This document shows positions 52,001 through 59,602 of a stretch of 64,000 nucleotides of DNA, in pieces. Position 1 is the first letter of the stretch; the number at the start of each line of letters is the position of its first letter. The notes below the pieces were generated by a model. It was not told where the DNA came from. It worked only from the letters and a program-made list of their open reading frames with translations, and searched no databases. The translations under genes were made by a program, and so were the position numbers. This DNA comes from Opitutia bacterium (GTDB taxonomy: Bacteria; Verrucomicrobiota; Verrucomicrobiia; Opitutales; Opitutaceae): NCBI GenBank assembly GCA_947453695.1, contig CANGHW010000016.1, forward strand, positions 1 through 64,000. The letters run 5' to 3'.

Positions 52001-54178
52001 CTCACCAGCACGCACTTCCCCGAGGAGTTCTGGGGAAATTATCTCAACCCCAACGTCATCGGCTTCCAGGGCATCTTCCGCGTCAAACTCACCCAGGACG
52101 GCTCCGGCATTAAGGGCCTCCGCCAGACCGATGTTGTCCAGTCCACCGAGACCAACTTCCGCCCGATCGACACCTCCACCGGCCCCGACGGCGCCCTCTA
52201 TGTGATCGACTGGCACAACCCCCTCATCGGCCATCTCCAGAGCCACCTCCGTGATTCCAATCGCGACCACGTCCACGGCCGCATCTATCGCTTCACCTAC
52301 GAGGGCCGCCCGCTCGCCGTCCAACCCAAGATCGACGGCCAGCCCATTCCCGCCCTCCTCGAATTGCTCAAGCGCCCCGAAAACCAGATCCGCAACCTCG
52401 CCAAGATCGAGCTCGGCAAGCACCCGTCCTCCGCCGTCATCGCCGCCACCAAGAACTGGGTCGCCGGCCTCGACCAGAAATCCCCCGACTTCGCCCACCA
52501 CCTCACCGAAGCCCTCTGGCTCCATCAGTGGCACAACGTCGTCGACCTCGACCTGCTCAAGCGCGTCCTCGCCTCCCCTGAGCCGCAGGCCCGCGCCGCC
52601 GCCACCCGCGTGATTTCCTACTGGCGAGAACGCGTGCCCAACGCCCTCGCCCTCCTCCGCGAGCGCGCCGCCGATGATGATTCCCGCGTCCGCCTGCACG
52701 CCGCCCGCGCCGCGAGTTTCTTCCCGTCCCTCGATTCCGTCGAGGTCGCTCTCGCCGCCACGAAAAAGCCCATCGACTACTACCTCGACTACACGATCGG
52801 CGAAACCCTCCGCCAGCTCCGCCCGTTCTGGCGCAAGAGCATCGAGGAGGGCGGCAAGGTCGGCGGCGATCTCGCCAGCCTCCGCTACCTGCTCCGCAGC
52901 CTCAGCGTCGCCGAAATCCTGAAGATGACGCCCACGCCCGACGTGCTGGAAAATATCCTCAGTCGTTCGGGCGTCGCCGACACCGCCCGTGCCTCCGCCC
53001 TCACCGGCCTCGCCGAAGCGCGCAAGGCCACCAAGGTCAGCCTCCTCCTCGACGTCCTCAACTCCCCCGCCGAGGTCGACACCAAGGGCGTCGGCCGCCT
53101 CCTCGTCGCTCAACCCGCCGCCGATCTCCGCGCCCACCGCGACGCCCTGCTGAAGCTCGCGCTCGCCGACGCCGCCGAGGGCCGCTCCTTCGCCTGGGCC
53201 GCCATCGCCATCGCCGACGGCACCCTCGACACCGTCTGGACCGAAGCCGCCAAATCGCCGCTGTCCCACGCCAGCCTCCTCGGCGGCCTCCCGCTCATCC
53301 CCGACGTCGCCCTTCGCGCCACCGCCTACGATCGCGTCATGGCCATCCTCGCGCAGCCCGTCACCGAGATCCAGGGACCCGACCACATCGTCGCCGCCAT
53401 TCAACGCGACGCGATCCGCACCGCCGTCTCCACCAAGCGCGACCCGGAGAAAGTCTTCGCCGCCCTCAACGCCATGATCACCCGCGGCGACCAGGTCCCC
53501 ACCGCCGCCCAGGGCATCCGCGGGCTCCCGCGCACCGCGTGGACGGCCGACGCCACCACCCCCGCCGCCACCGCGCTCATCGCCTGGGCCGCCAAGGCCC
53601 ACCCGAGCGAGCGCACCAGCCGCGACTACACCGAGACCATCCAGATCGCCGACGACCTCGCCGGCTCCCTTCCGACCGACGCGGCTGCCCCGCTCCGCAG
53701 CAAACTCGCCACCCTCCGCGTCGCTGTCTTCGTCATTCGCACCGTCCACGAGCAGATGAAATACGACACTCCGCGTCTCGTCGTCGAAGCCGGCCGCGCC
53801 TTCGAAATCATCTTCGAGAACCCCGACGTCATGCCGCACAACCTCGTCGTCGTGCAGCCCGGCGCACGCCTGAAGGTCGGCGAATCCGCCCAGGAGCTCC
53901 CTGCCGGCCACACCGACCGCCTCGGCCGCGCCTGGGTCCCCGAGGACAAGGAGATCATCGCCGCCACCAAACTCCTCGAGCCGCTGCAGAGCGAGACCCT
54001 CAAGATCGCCGCCATCCGTAACGAGGGCGTCTACGAATACGTCTGCACCTTCCCCGGCCACTGGGCCGTAATGTTCGGCCAGCTCGTCGTCACCAAGGAC
54101 GTCGAGGCCTACCTCAAAGCCAATCCCCTCACCCCACCCGCCGCCGCCACCCCTGCCGCGACCACTCACAAACACTGA
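49085..54178 (+). CDS. Giant ThuA / SGNH / dehydrogenase-like propeller / HEAT / cupredoxin fusion, secreted
   Basis: This 1697-residue exported protein has a signal peptide (about 1-21). A ThuA domain covers about 35-330 (HVVLLSGDEEYRSEE, HWGKH). An Ala/Pro linker (350-397) leads to an SGNH-like domain (398-600) with FGYNES and GIHLSESGD. A PVC membrane-bound dehydrogenase-like propeller spans about 716-1080 (WDTKGRLWVTVWPSYPE, DTDGDGKADK). HEAT-like repeats run from about 1085 to 1520. A C-terminal cupredoxin (1546-1685) shows type-1 copper ligands MPHN, VCTFPGHW and VMFG. The copper domain occupies the place where related PVC proteins often carry a cytochrome c. The SGNH domain lacks a GDS serine (GNTLAD) and the usual DxxH aspartate (NGIH), so it may be non-catalytic. 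Oxidation of a glycoside with electrons passed to copper is my inference. Confidence 0.9.
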   Translation: MLFRVAFVFALLAGSFLRAAAPTSLVLNPPAGVKAQGKHVVLLSGDEEYRSEEALPMLAKILSQRHGFKTTVLFALDADGSINPNNGKSLPDSAALDTADVIILALRFRAWPDDAMQRFEAAYKRGVPLIALRTSTHAFNFPAGSPWAAYSYNAKAPFAGGFGKQVLGETWVTHWGKHKIEATRGVIEASAASDPLLRGVTELFGNSDVYEAAPPADAKILARGLVLKGMNASDAPADYAKKTVAKVEQPVNSPAMPIVWTRAYKNDAGTTNKVLTTTMGAATDLENESLRRLVVNGVYWSLGLTVPPKADVTYVDPYTPRMYGFNGYRTGLTIADYALGKTVPVGGTLPPPAPAPKKQAAPKSASTATSTVAPSVAAAVTPSRAAPAALNAPVSLNPGERIAIVGNTLADRMQLHSSLETLLTAKFPQHNLIFRNLAAAGDEVVTRSRSKDFGTPDEWLAKVQPSVVFAFFGYNESFAGPDGLAKFKQDLEAYLNNVRTKTYNGVAAPRIVLFSPIATEAMTGTEFAVPAEANRNLALYSAAMAEVAGDKAGVTFIDLFAPSTKLYAAAAAQGRKLTINGIHLSESGDAALAPEIFKTLIGESAPSLDTPAARELRTLINAKNDWWRSHYRTVDGYNVYGDRSKIAYESVKDQPKITNTQIMMEEMAQRDTLTANAERRVWAAAKGQPYNSADDLPLPPVTPFGTNKPGPNPDGTYPFLTPEQSMAKMKLHPGLKVNLFASEREFPELAKPLQMAWDTKGRLWVTVWPSYPELTPTATVKDKVLILEDTDGDGKADKCTTFLDGLNCPTGFQFYKDGILLMQAPDLWFVRDTDGDGKADWKERVLMGLDSADSHHTANSLVYEPGGAILLSDGVFHRTQVETAFGPVRNIDGALYRYEPLTGRFETYVAYNFANPHGRAFDYWGNDIITDATGNNTYFGPAFSGQIDYPAKHPRMKTLWDRPSRPSAGSTILTSTHFPEEFWGNYLNPNVIGFQGIFRVKLTQDGSGIKGLRQTDVVQSTETNFRPIDTSTGPDGALYVIDWHNPLIGHLQSHLRDSNRDHVHGRIYRFTYEGRPLAVQPKIDGQPIPALLELLKRPENQIRNLAKIELGKHPSSAVIAATKNWVAGLDQKSPDFAHHLTEALWLHQWHNVVDLDLLKRVLASPEPQARAAATRVISYWRERVPNALALLRERAADDDSRVRLHAARAASFFPSLDSVEVALAATKKPIDYYLDYTIGETLRQLRPFWRKSIEEGGKVGGDLASLRYLLRSLSVAEILKMTPTPDVLENILSRSGVADTARASALTGLAEARKATKVSLLLDVLNSPAEVDTKGVGRLLVAQPAADLRAHRDALLKLALADAAEGRSFAWAAIAIADGTLDTVWTEAAKSPLSHASLLGGLPLIPDVALRATAYDRVMAILAQPVTEIQGPDHIVAAIQRDAIRTAVSTKRDPEKVFAALNAMITRGDQVPTAAQGIRGLPRTAWTADATTPAATALIAWAAKAHPSERTSRDYTETIQIADDLAGSLPTDAAAPLRSKLATLRVAVFVIRTVHEQMKYDTPRLVVEAGRAFEIIFENPDVMPHNLVVVQPGARLKVGESAQELPAGHTDRLGRAWVPEDKEIIAATKLLEPLQSETLKIAAIRNEGVYEYVCTFPGHWAVMFGQLVVTKDVEAYLKANPLTPPAAATPAATTHKH

Positions 54179-54180
54179 GA

Positions 54181-54206
54181 GTAGGGCGGACTTCAGTCCG
54201 CCCTAC
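54181..54206. terminator. Perfect hairpin after the giant gene
   Basis: A 12-bp perfect stem GTAGGGCGGACT / AGTCCGCCCTAC with a TC loop, starting two bases after the stop. Its core is the same as the hairpin at 29157, pointing to one repeat family used as terminators. Confidence 0.8.
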
Positions 54207-54257
54207 CTTCTTCCCCCGTCCTTCCTTTCGTCACTCTCTCCGCCTCACCTCTTTCCC

Positions 54258-55010
54258 ATGAAAACCCGCCTCACCTCGCTCACCCTCGCGCTCCTCGCGC
54301 TTTCCACTTCGGCCTTCGCCGCCGCCCCCGCCGGCTTCAAGGAACTCTTCAACGGCAAAGACCTGACCGGCTGGAAGGGCCTCGATTTCTGGTCCGTCAA
54401 GAACGGCGCCATCGTCGGCCAGACCACCGCCGAAAAGCCCACCAAGGGAAACACCTTCCTCGTCTATCAAGGCGGTGAGCCCGCCAACTTTGAACTGCGC
54501 GTCAGCTTCCGCCTCACCGCCCAAAACGACAAATCCTGGGGCAACTCCGGCGTCCAATACCGCAGCAAGGTCGTCGACGCCGCCGCCTTCGTCATCGCCG
54601 GCTACCAGGCCGACATCGATTCGCCGTTCAAATACACCGGCATGCTCTACGAGGAAAAAGGCCGCGGCATCCTCATGAACAGCGGTGAAAAGATCCGCAT
54701 CGGCGAGACCACGATGGTCGAGGACACCAAGAAGAAGGGCGCCACCAAGAAAAAGACTTCTGTCGAGAAACTCCCCGGCGCCACGCCCACCGAAGCCATC
54801 GCCGCCGCCTACAAACTCGGCGAGTGGAACGAGCTCGTGGTCACCGCCAACGGCAACCAACTCCGCCACACCGTGAACGGCGTCGTCACCGCCGAGGTCA
54901 CCGACACCGATGCTTCCATCGCCAAGTCCGGCGTCATCGCCCTCCAGCTCCACGCCGGCCAGCCCATGACCATTGAGTTCAAAAACATCTACCTGAAGAC
55001 CCTCCCGTAA
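54258..55010 (+). CDS. Secreted DUF1080 3-keto-disaccharide hydrolase-like protein
   Basis: This 250-residue concanavalin-like protein has a signal peptide (MKTRLTSLTLALLALSTSAFA). Family segments are ELFNGKDLTGWKGLDFWSVKNGAIVG, the GNSGVQYRSK strand, GYQADIDSPFKYTGMLYEEKGRGIL and GEWNELVVTANGNQLRHTVNG. There is a lysine-rich insertion (KKKGATKKK) around residues 158-167 that is not general to the family. Characterised relatives hydrolyse or eliminate 3-keto-glucosides. Its place right after the giant dehydrogenase-like gene supports a role in cleaving an oxidised glycoside. It probably acts in the periplasm. Confidence 0.93.
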   Translation: MKTRLTSLTLALLALSTSAFAAAPAGFKELFNGKDLTGWKGLDFWSVKNGAIVGQTTAEKPTKGNTFLVYQGGEPANFELRVSFRLTAQNDKSWGNSGVQYRSKVVDAAAFVIAGYQADIDSPFKYTGMLYEEKGRGILMNSGEKIRIGETTMVEDTKKKGATKKKTSVEKLPGATPTEAIAAAYKLGEWNELVVTANGNQLRHTVNGVVTAEVTDTDASIAKSGVIALQLHAGQPMTIEFKNIYLKTLP

Positions 55011-55075
55011 GTTTCTCCCGCGCGGCGGCGGCGCAGCCCACCCCGGCCCGCCCCCGCCGCTTGCGCGTCCCTCGC

Positions 55076-55104
55076 TGTGGGGCGGGCTTTACGCCCGCCA
55101 CCCC
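55076..55104. repeat. REP-like palindrome (TGTGGGGCGGGCTTTACGCC type)
   Basis: Identical in its core to the element at 46572 (GGGCGGGC-TTTAC-GCCCGCC). It lies in the 227-base gap between the DUF1080 gene and the TonB receptor gene; the rest of that gap is GC-rich with no other feature seen. Confidence 0.85.
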
Positions 55105-55237
55105 TGCCCCGTCCGTCGTCCGCTGGTAAGCGCCGCCCCCTCGGTGCCCGTTTGCTTTCTTCCCCACCCCACACCGATTGCCCCGCTGCGCTGCGCGGCC
55201 GTCCTAGGCAACGTTTCCCCTGCCCCGCTTTTCCTCG

Positions 55238-58207
55238 ATGAAACTACCCCGCCTCATCGCCTCTGCCGCCCTCGCCGCCCCGGCGTTTTCGTTGGCCGCC
55301 ACTCTCACCGGCAACGTCTCCAACCAAGCCACCGGCAACCTCCTTGAGGGTGCCCGCCTTGAGGTGCCTGCCCTCGGCCTCTCCGCCCTAACCGACGAGA
55401 CCGGCCGCTTCGTCCTCGCCGCCCTGCCCGCCGGCTCCCACGAAATCGTCGCCACCTACATTGGCCTCGACCCCGTGCGCGTCCGGATCGACGTCCCCTC
55501 CGACCAAGCCACCATCACCCGGAATTTCGATCTCACCACCGGCATCTACAAACTTGAGGTCTTCAAAGTCGCCGGCGAACGCGAGGGCGGTGCCGCCGCC
55601 ATCACCGCCCAGCGCAACGCCGACAACGTCAAGAACGTCGCCGCCACCGACTCCTTCGGCAATCTGCCCAACATGAACGCCGGCGAGGTCGCCATCCGTC
55701 TCCCCGGCATCTACGGCGAACTCGACGCCGGCGGAAATCTGTCCGGCTTCACGGTCCGAGGCATGACCTCCGGCCTCAACACCGTCACCATGGACGGCGC
55801 CATGCTCACCGGCCAGGGCGGCGCCGGGCGCTCCATTTTCGTCAACAACATCACCGGCGCCATGTTCGACCAGGTCGAACTCATCAAGGGCCACACACCC
55901 GACAAGGGCGCCGATTCCCTCGGCGGCACCATCAACTTCAAGAGCCGCTCGCCGCTCTCCATGCGAGAGAAGCGCCGCATCACCTACACCCTATCCGCCC
56001 GCATCGCACCGTCGTTCACCCAGCAAATCCCGCTCCGCGAACAGCGCCGCACCCACGGCCTCGCCTCGCTCGGCTACCAGGAGGTCTTCGACGCCTTCGG
56101 CGGCCGCCGCAACCTCGGCGTCTCCGTCAGTCTCTTCAACTCCGAGACCGCCCTCGGTTGGTTCACTTCCCAGCGCGACTACCAGAACGCCGCCTCCCAG
56201 CCCAACTACCTCTGGGACTACCGCACCGGCGACGTCTACAATCACCGCCGTCAGAAAAACATCACCACCAAGGTCGACTACCGCCTTACTCCTGCGACGA
56301 AACTCTCCTTCCTCGCCAGCTACATCGATCACTCGGAAATTTTCCGCCGCCAATACGACACCCGCGCCTTCACCAACCAGGCGGTCTACAATCCCGCCGT
56401 CGCCACGACCGCCGTCAATGGCATCGAGCCCGGCTACACCGACCGCGTCACCAGCGTGCGCCCCGTCGCCGCCTCCACCATCGACATCACGATGACCGGC
56501 CCGAACAACTTCTTCAATCGCCTGCGCCGCGGCGATATCGGCGCCGAGCACAACTGGGGCCCCTTCCAGCTCGAATACAACGCCCGCTACACCCAGACGC
56601 ACATCAACATCGGCAACGGCGAGGGCGGCGTCCTTGTCAACCGCCTCACCGGCGTCGGCTGGACCCTCGACCGCCGCGAATCCGACCTCTTCCCCAAGTT
56701 CACGCAAAACGGCGGCCCCGATTTCACCAACCCCGCGAACTACCGCCCGTCGCCCACCAACGCCCTCTCCAACCAAAACAACACGCAGCTCCACGAGGTC
56801 ACCGAGCTCCGCGCCGATGCCCGCTACACCTTGCCGCTCGCGTTCCCCGTCATGCTCAAGAGCGGCTTCGTCTGGCGCGAACAAGTGGTCGGCGCGACGA
56901 GCGCCTCGCGCCGATGGAACTACATTGGCACCGGCCCGCTCCGCGCCGAGCCTTCGATCTTGCTGATGGACCAGGTGAAAACCGGTCGCGTCCTCCCGCA
57001 GTGGGAGACGTCGAATTTCATCCGCGCCCGCGAGGTCATCGATCCGTCGATCTGGCGCGAAGACTTCTATTTCCGCGAGACCACCAAATACACCAGCTTC
57101 GTCGACGTCACCGAAACCGTCTCTGCGGCCTACGCCATGGCCCAAGGCAAGCTCGGTAAAGATGGTTTCCTCGCCCGCACCGGCTTTCTCGGCGGCGTCC
57201 GTCTCGAACGCACCGAAAACCAGGCCTTCGGCTGGGTGCGCGCCCGCCGTCTCAGCGGCACCGCTGCCACCGCCAGCGAAGCCGCCGCCGTCGCCGCCGC
57301 GCAGGTCGACTACGCCAACAACCGCCGCACCACCGAGGGCGACTACACGAAACCATTCCCGAGCCTCCACCTCTCCCACGACGTCACCGCCAATCTCAAG
57401 ACCCGTCTGAGCTGGTCCACGAGTTTTGGCCGGCCAGCCTTCACCAACCTCACGCCCGGCGAGACGCCCAACGAGGCCAACGCCGCCCTCGGCGGCAAGC
57501 CGTCGCTCACGATCAACAATCCCGCCCTCCTTCCGCAGACCTCGCGCAATTGGGACGCCACGGTCGAGTATTACTTCGAGCCCGTCGGCAACCTGAGCGT
57601 CGGCTGGTTCCACAAGACCATCCGCGACTACATCGTCAGCGGCATCGAGTCCGGCACCATCGGCACGGGCAACGACAACGGCTTCAACGGCGAGTATCCC
57701 GGCTGGACCATCCTCACCACCGCCAACGCCGGCACCGCGATCGTCCAGGGCTGGGAGTTCAGCTACCAGCAACAGTTCACGTTTCTCCCCGGCGTGCTGA
57801 AGGGCCTGAGCGGCATGCTCAACTACACCCTGCTCGACACCCACGGCAACTTCACCGGCGCCACCAATCTCACCAGCGGCCAGGTGGCCGGTTTCGTCCC
57901 ACGCACGGCCAACGCCAGCCTCTCTTGGCGCTACCGCAACTTCAGCACCCGCCTCCTCGCCAACTACGCGAGCACCTTCCTCACCAGCTACGGCGGCGCC
58001 CAGCCGTGGCGGAATCTCTACCGCGTGAAACGCAACCTCCTCAACCTCGGCTTCTCCTACCAGGTCCGCCCCACCCTCACCGTCACGCTCGACATCGATA
58101 ACCTCACCAACGTCCCGCAAAAACGCTACCGCGGCACCGCCGATCAGGTGGAGTATTTCAACTACCCCGGCACCACCTTCACCGTCGGCCTCAACGGCCG
58201 GTTCTGA
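55238..58207 (+). CDS. TonB-dependent receptor with N-terminal carboxypeptidase-like domain
   Basis: This 989-residue receptor has a signal peptide (to LAAT), followed by a CarboxypepD_reg-like beta-sandwich (about 24-105, [23 protein letters not shown]). A plug with [31 protein letters not shown] follows, and a barrel ends in ...FTVGLNGRF. The N-terminal domain is typical of SusC-like receptors, but there is no SusD partner anywhere in the locus. It is 10 bases upstream of a sulfatase gene, so a sulfated saccharide is a reasonable ligand guess. The gene at 59.6 kb is a close paralogue. Confidence 0.95.
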   Translation: MKLPRLIASAALAAPAFSLAATLTGNVSNQATGNLLEGARLEVPALGLSALTDETGRFVLAALPAGSHEIVATYIGLDPVRVRIDVPSDQATITRNFDLTTGIYKLEVFKVAGEREGGAAAITAQRNADNVKNVAATDSFGNLPNMNAGEVAIRLPGIYGELDAGGNLSGFTVRGMTSGLNTVTMDGAMLTGQGGAGRSIFVNNITGAMFDQVELIKGHTPDKGADSLGGTINFKSRSPLSMREKRRITYTLSARIAPSFTQQIPLREQRRTHGLASLGYQEVFDAFGGRRNLGVSVSLFNSETALGWFTSQRDYQNAASQPNYLWDYRTGDVYNHRRQKNITTKVDYRLTPATKLSFLASYIDHSEIFRRQYDTRAFTNQAVYNPAVATTAVNGIEPGYTDRVTSVRPVAASTIDITMTGPNNFFNRLRRGDIGAEHNWGPFQLEYNARYTQTHINIGNGEGGVLVNRLTGVGWTLDRRESDLFPKFTQNGGPDFTNPANYRPSPTNALSNQNNTQLHEVTELRADARYTLPLAFPVMLKSGFVWREQVVGATSASRRWNYIGTGPLRAEPSILLMDQVKTGRVLPQWETSNFIRAREVIDPSIWREDFYFRETTKYTSFVDVTETVSAAYAMAQGKLGKDGFLARTGFLGGVRLERTENQAFGWVRARRLSGTAATASEAAAVAAAQVDYANNRRTTEGDYTKPFPSLHLSHDVTANLKTRLSWSTSFGRPAFTNLTPGETPNEANAALGGKPSLTINNPALLPQTSRNWDATVEYYFEPVGNLSVGWFHKTIRDYIVSGIESGTIGTGNDNGFNGEYPGWTILTTANAGTAIVQGWEFSYQQQFTFLPGVLKGLSGMLNYTLLDTHGNFTGATNLTSGQVAGFVPRTANASLSWRYRNFSTRLLANYASTFLTSYGGAQPWRNLYRVKRNLLNLGFSYQVRPTLTVTLDIDNLTNVPQKRYRGTADQVEYFNYPGTTFTVGLNGRF

Positions 58208-58216
58208 TCCCCTCCC

Positions 58217-59602
58217 ATGCGCCGCCTTCCCCTTCTCTCTCTTTCCCTCCTTCTAACTTTAGTCGCGACCGCCCCCTTCGCGGCCAAAGCCGCCGCCGCC
58301 GAGCCACCGCTCAACATCGTCGTCCTCCTCGCCGACGACTGGCGCTACGACACCCTCGGCATCGCCGGCAACCCCGTCGTCAAAACCCCGAACCTAGACC
58401 AACTCGCCCGCGAGGGCGTGCGCTTCACGCAAAACTGCGTGACGACGTCCGTCTGCTGGGTCAGCCGGGCCAACCTCTTCACCGGCCAGTGGCTCTCGCG
58501 TAACGGCACCGCCTCGCAGGGCGGCGAATTCACCACGCCGTGGGCCGAGACCTATCCCGGCCTGCTGCGTGCCCGCGGCTACTTCACCGGTCACGTCGGC
58601 AAGTGGCACAACGGCAAATTCCCCGCCGAGCAGTTCGACTACGGCGCCGGCCGCATCACGCCAATGCGCCACTGGCTCAAGCAACCCGACGGCACCGAAA
58701 TTCACGTCACGAAGAAGAACGAAAACGACGCGATGGAGTTTCTCCGCACGCGCCCAAAGGAAAAACCCTTCGTCCTCACGCTCGCCTTCATCGCCACGCA
58801 CGCCGAAGACCAAAATCCGAAGCAATACCTCCCGCAGCCTGAGAGCATGGCGCTTTACCAGGACGTCACCGTGCCCGTGCCCAAGACCGCGACCGACGAC
58901 CATTTCCGTCGCCTGCCGCCGTTCATCGCCAATGACCAGAACGAGGGCCGCAACCGCTGGAAGTGGCGCTTCGACACTCCGGCCCGCTACCAGGAATACA
59001 TGAAGAATTACTACCGCATGGCCACCGAGCTCGATGCGGTCTGCGGCCGACTCCTTGCCGAACTCAAGGCCCAGGGCGTGCTCGATCGCACGCTCATCAT
59101 CTTCACCGGCGACAACGGCTACTTCCACGCCGAGCACGGCCTCGCCGATAAATGGTATCCCTATCAGGAGAGCATCCGCGTGCCACTCATCGTGCGCGAT
59201 CCCCGCCTGCCCGCCGCGAAACGCGGCACCACGAACGAGAACTTCACCCTCAACGTCGATCTCGCGCCTACCATCCTCGCCGCCACCGGCACGCCCGCGC
59301 CCGCCCGCATGCAGGGCCGCGACATCGCACCGCTTTACCTCGCCGCCACTCCGCCGAAATGGCGCGATGAGTTTTTCTACGAGCACGCCACCGTCCGAAA
59401 CATCAACTTCATCCCGTCGTCCGAGGCCCTCGTGCGCAAGGACGTGAAGTATATCTGGTGGCCCGATTTCAAACACGAGGAGCTCTTCGATCTCCGCGCC
59501 GACCCCCTCGAGGAACACAATCTCGCCGCCGACCCCGCTCGCGCCACCCAACTCGCCGCCCTCCGCACCCGTTTCGCTGAACTCAAAGCCGCCGCCAAAT
59601 GA
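58217..59602 (+). CDS. Exported sulfatase with CWVSR maturation motif
   Basis: This 461-residue S1-family sulfatase has a signal peptide (to AAEP, about residue 31). The N-terminal metal site is [14 protein letters not shown]. The formylglycine motif appears as CWVSR (Cys80) in [15 protein letters not shown], with valine where most sulfatases have proline. Other marks are GKWHNGKFP and [20 protein letters not shown]. Substitutions at this position occur in some sulfatases, so activity is not excluded. It lies 10 bases after one receptor gene, and its stop overlaps the next receptor start (ATGA). The three are thus translationally coupled and probably act on one sulfated ligand. Confidence 0.92.
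   Translation: MRRLPLLSLSLLLTLVATAPFAAKAAAAEPPLNIVVLLADDWRYDTLGIAGNPVVKTPNLDQLAREGVRFTQNCVTTSVCWVSRANLFTGQWLSRNGTASQGGEFTTPWAETYPGLLRARGYFTGHVGKWHNGKFPAEQFDYGAGRITPMRHWLKQPDGTEIHVTKKNENDAMEFLRTRPKEKPFVLTLAFIATHAEDQNPKQYLPQPESMALYQDVTVPVPKTATDDHFRRLPPFIANDQNEGRNRWKWRFDTPARYQEYMKNYYRMATELDAVCGRLLAELKAQGVLDRTLIIFTGDNGYFHAEHGLADKWYPYQESIRVPLIVRDPRLPAAKRGTTNENFTLNVDLAPTILAATGTPAPARMQGRDIAPLYLAATPPKWRDEFFYEHATVRNINFIPSSEALVRKDVKYIWWPDFKHEELFDLRADPLEEHNLAADPARATQLAALRTRFAELKAAAK

Noticed and set aside
49691-54175. Long minus-strand open frame opposite the giant gene
   Set aside because: It is the antisense reading of a GC-rich gene whose plus frame has clear domains; its sequence is Gly/Glu/Val-biased and has no motif.
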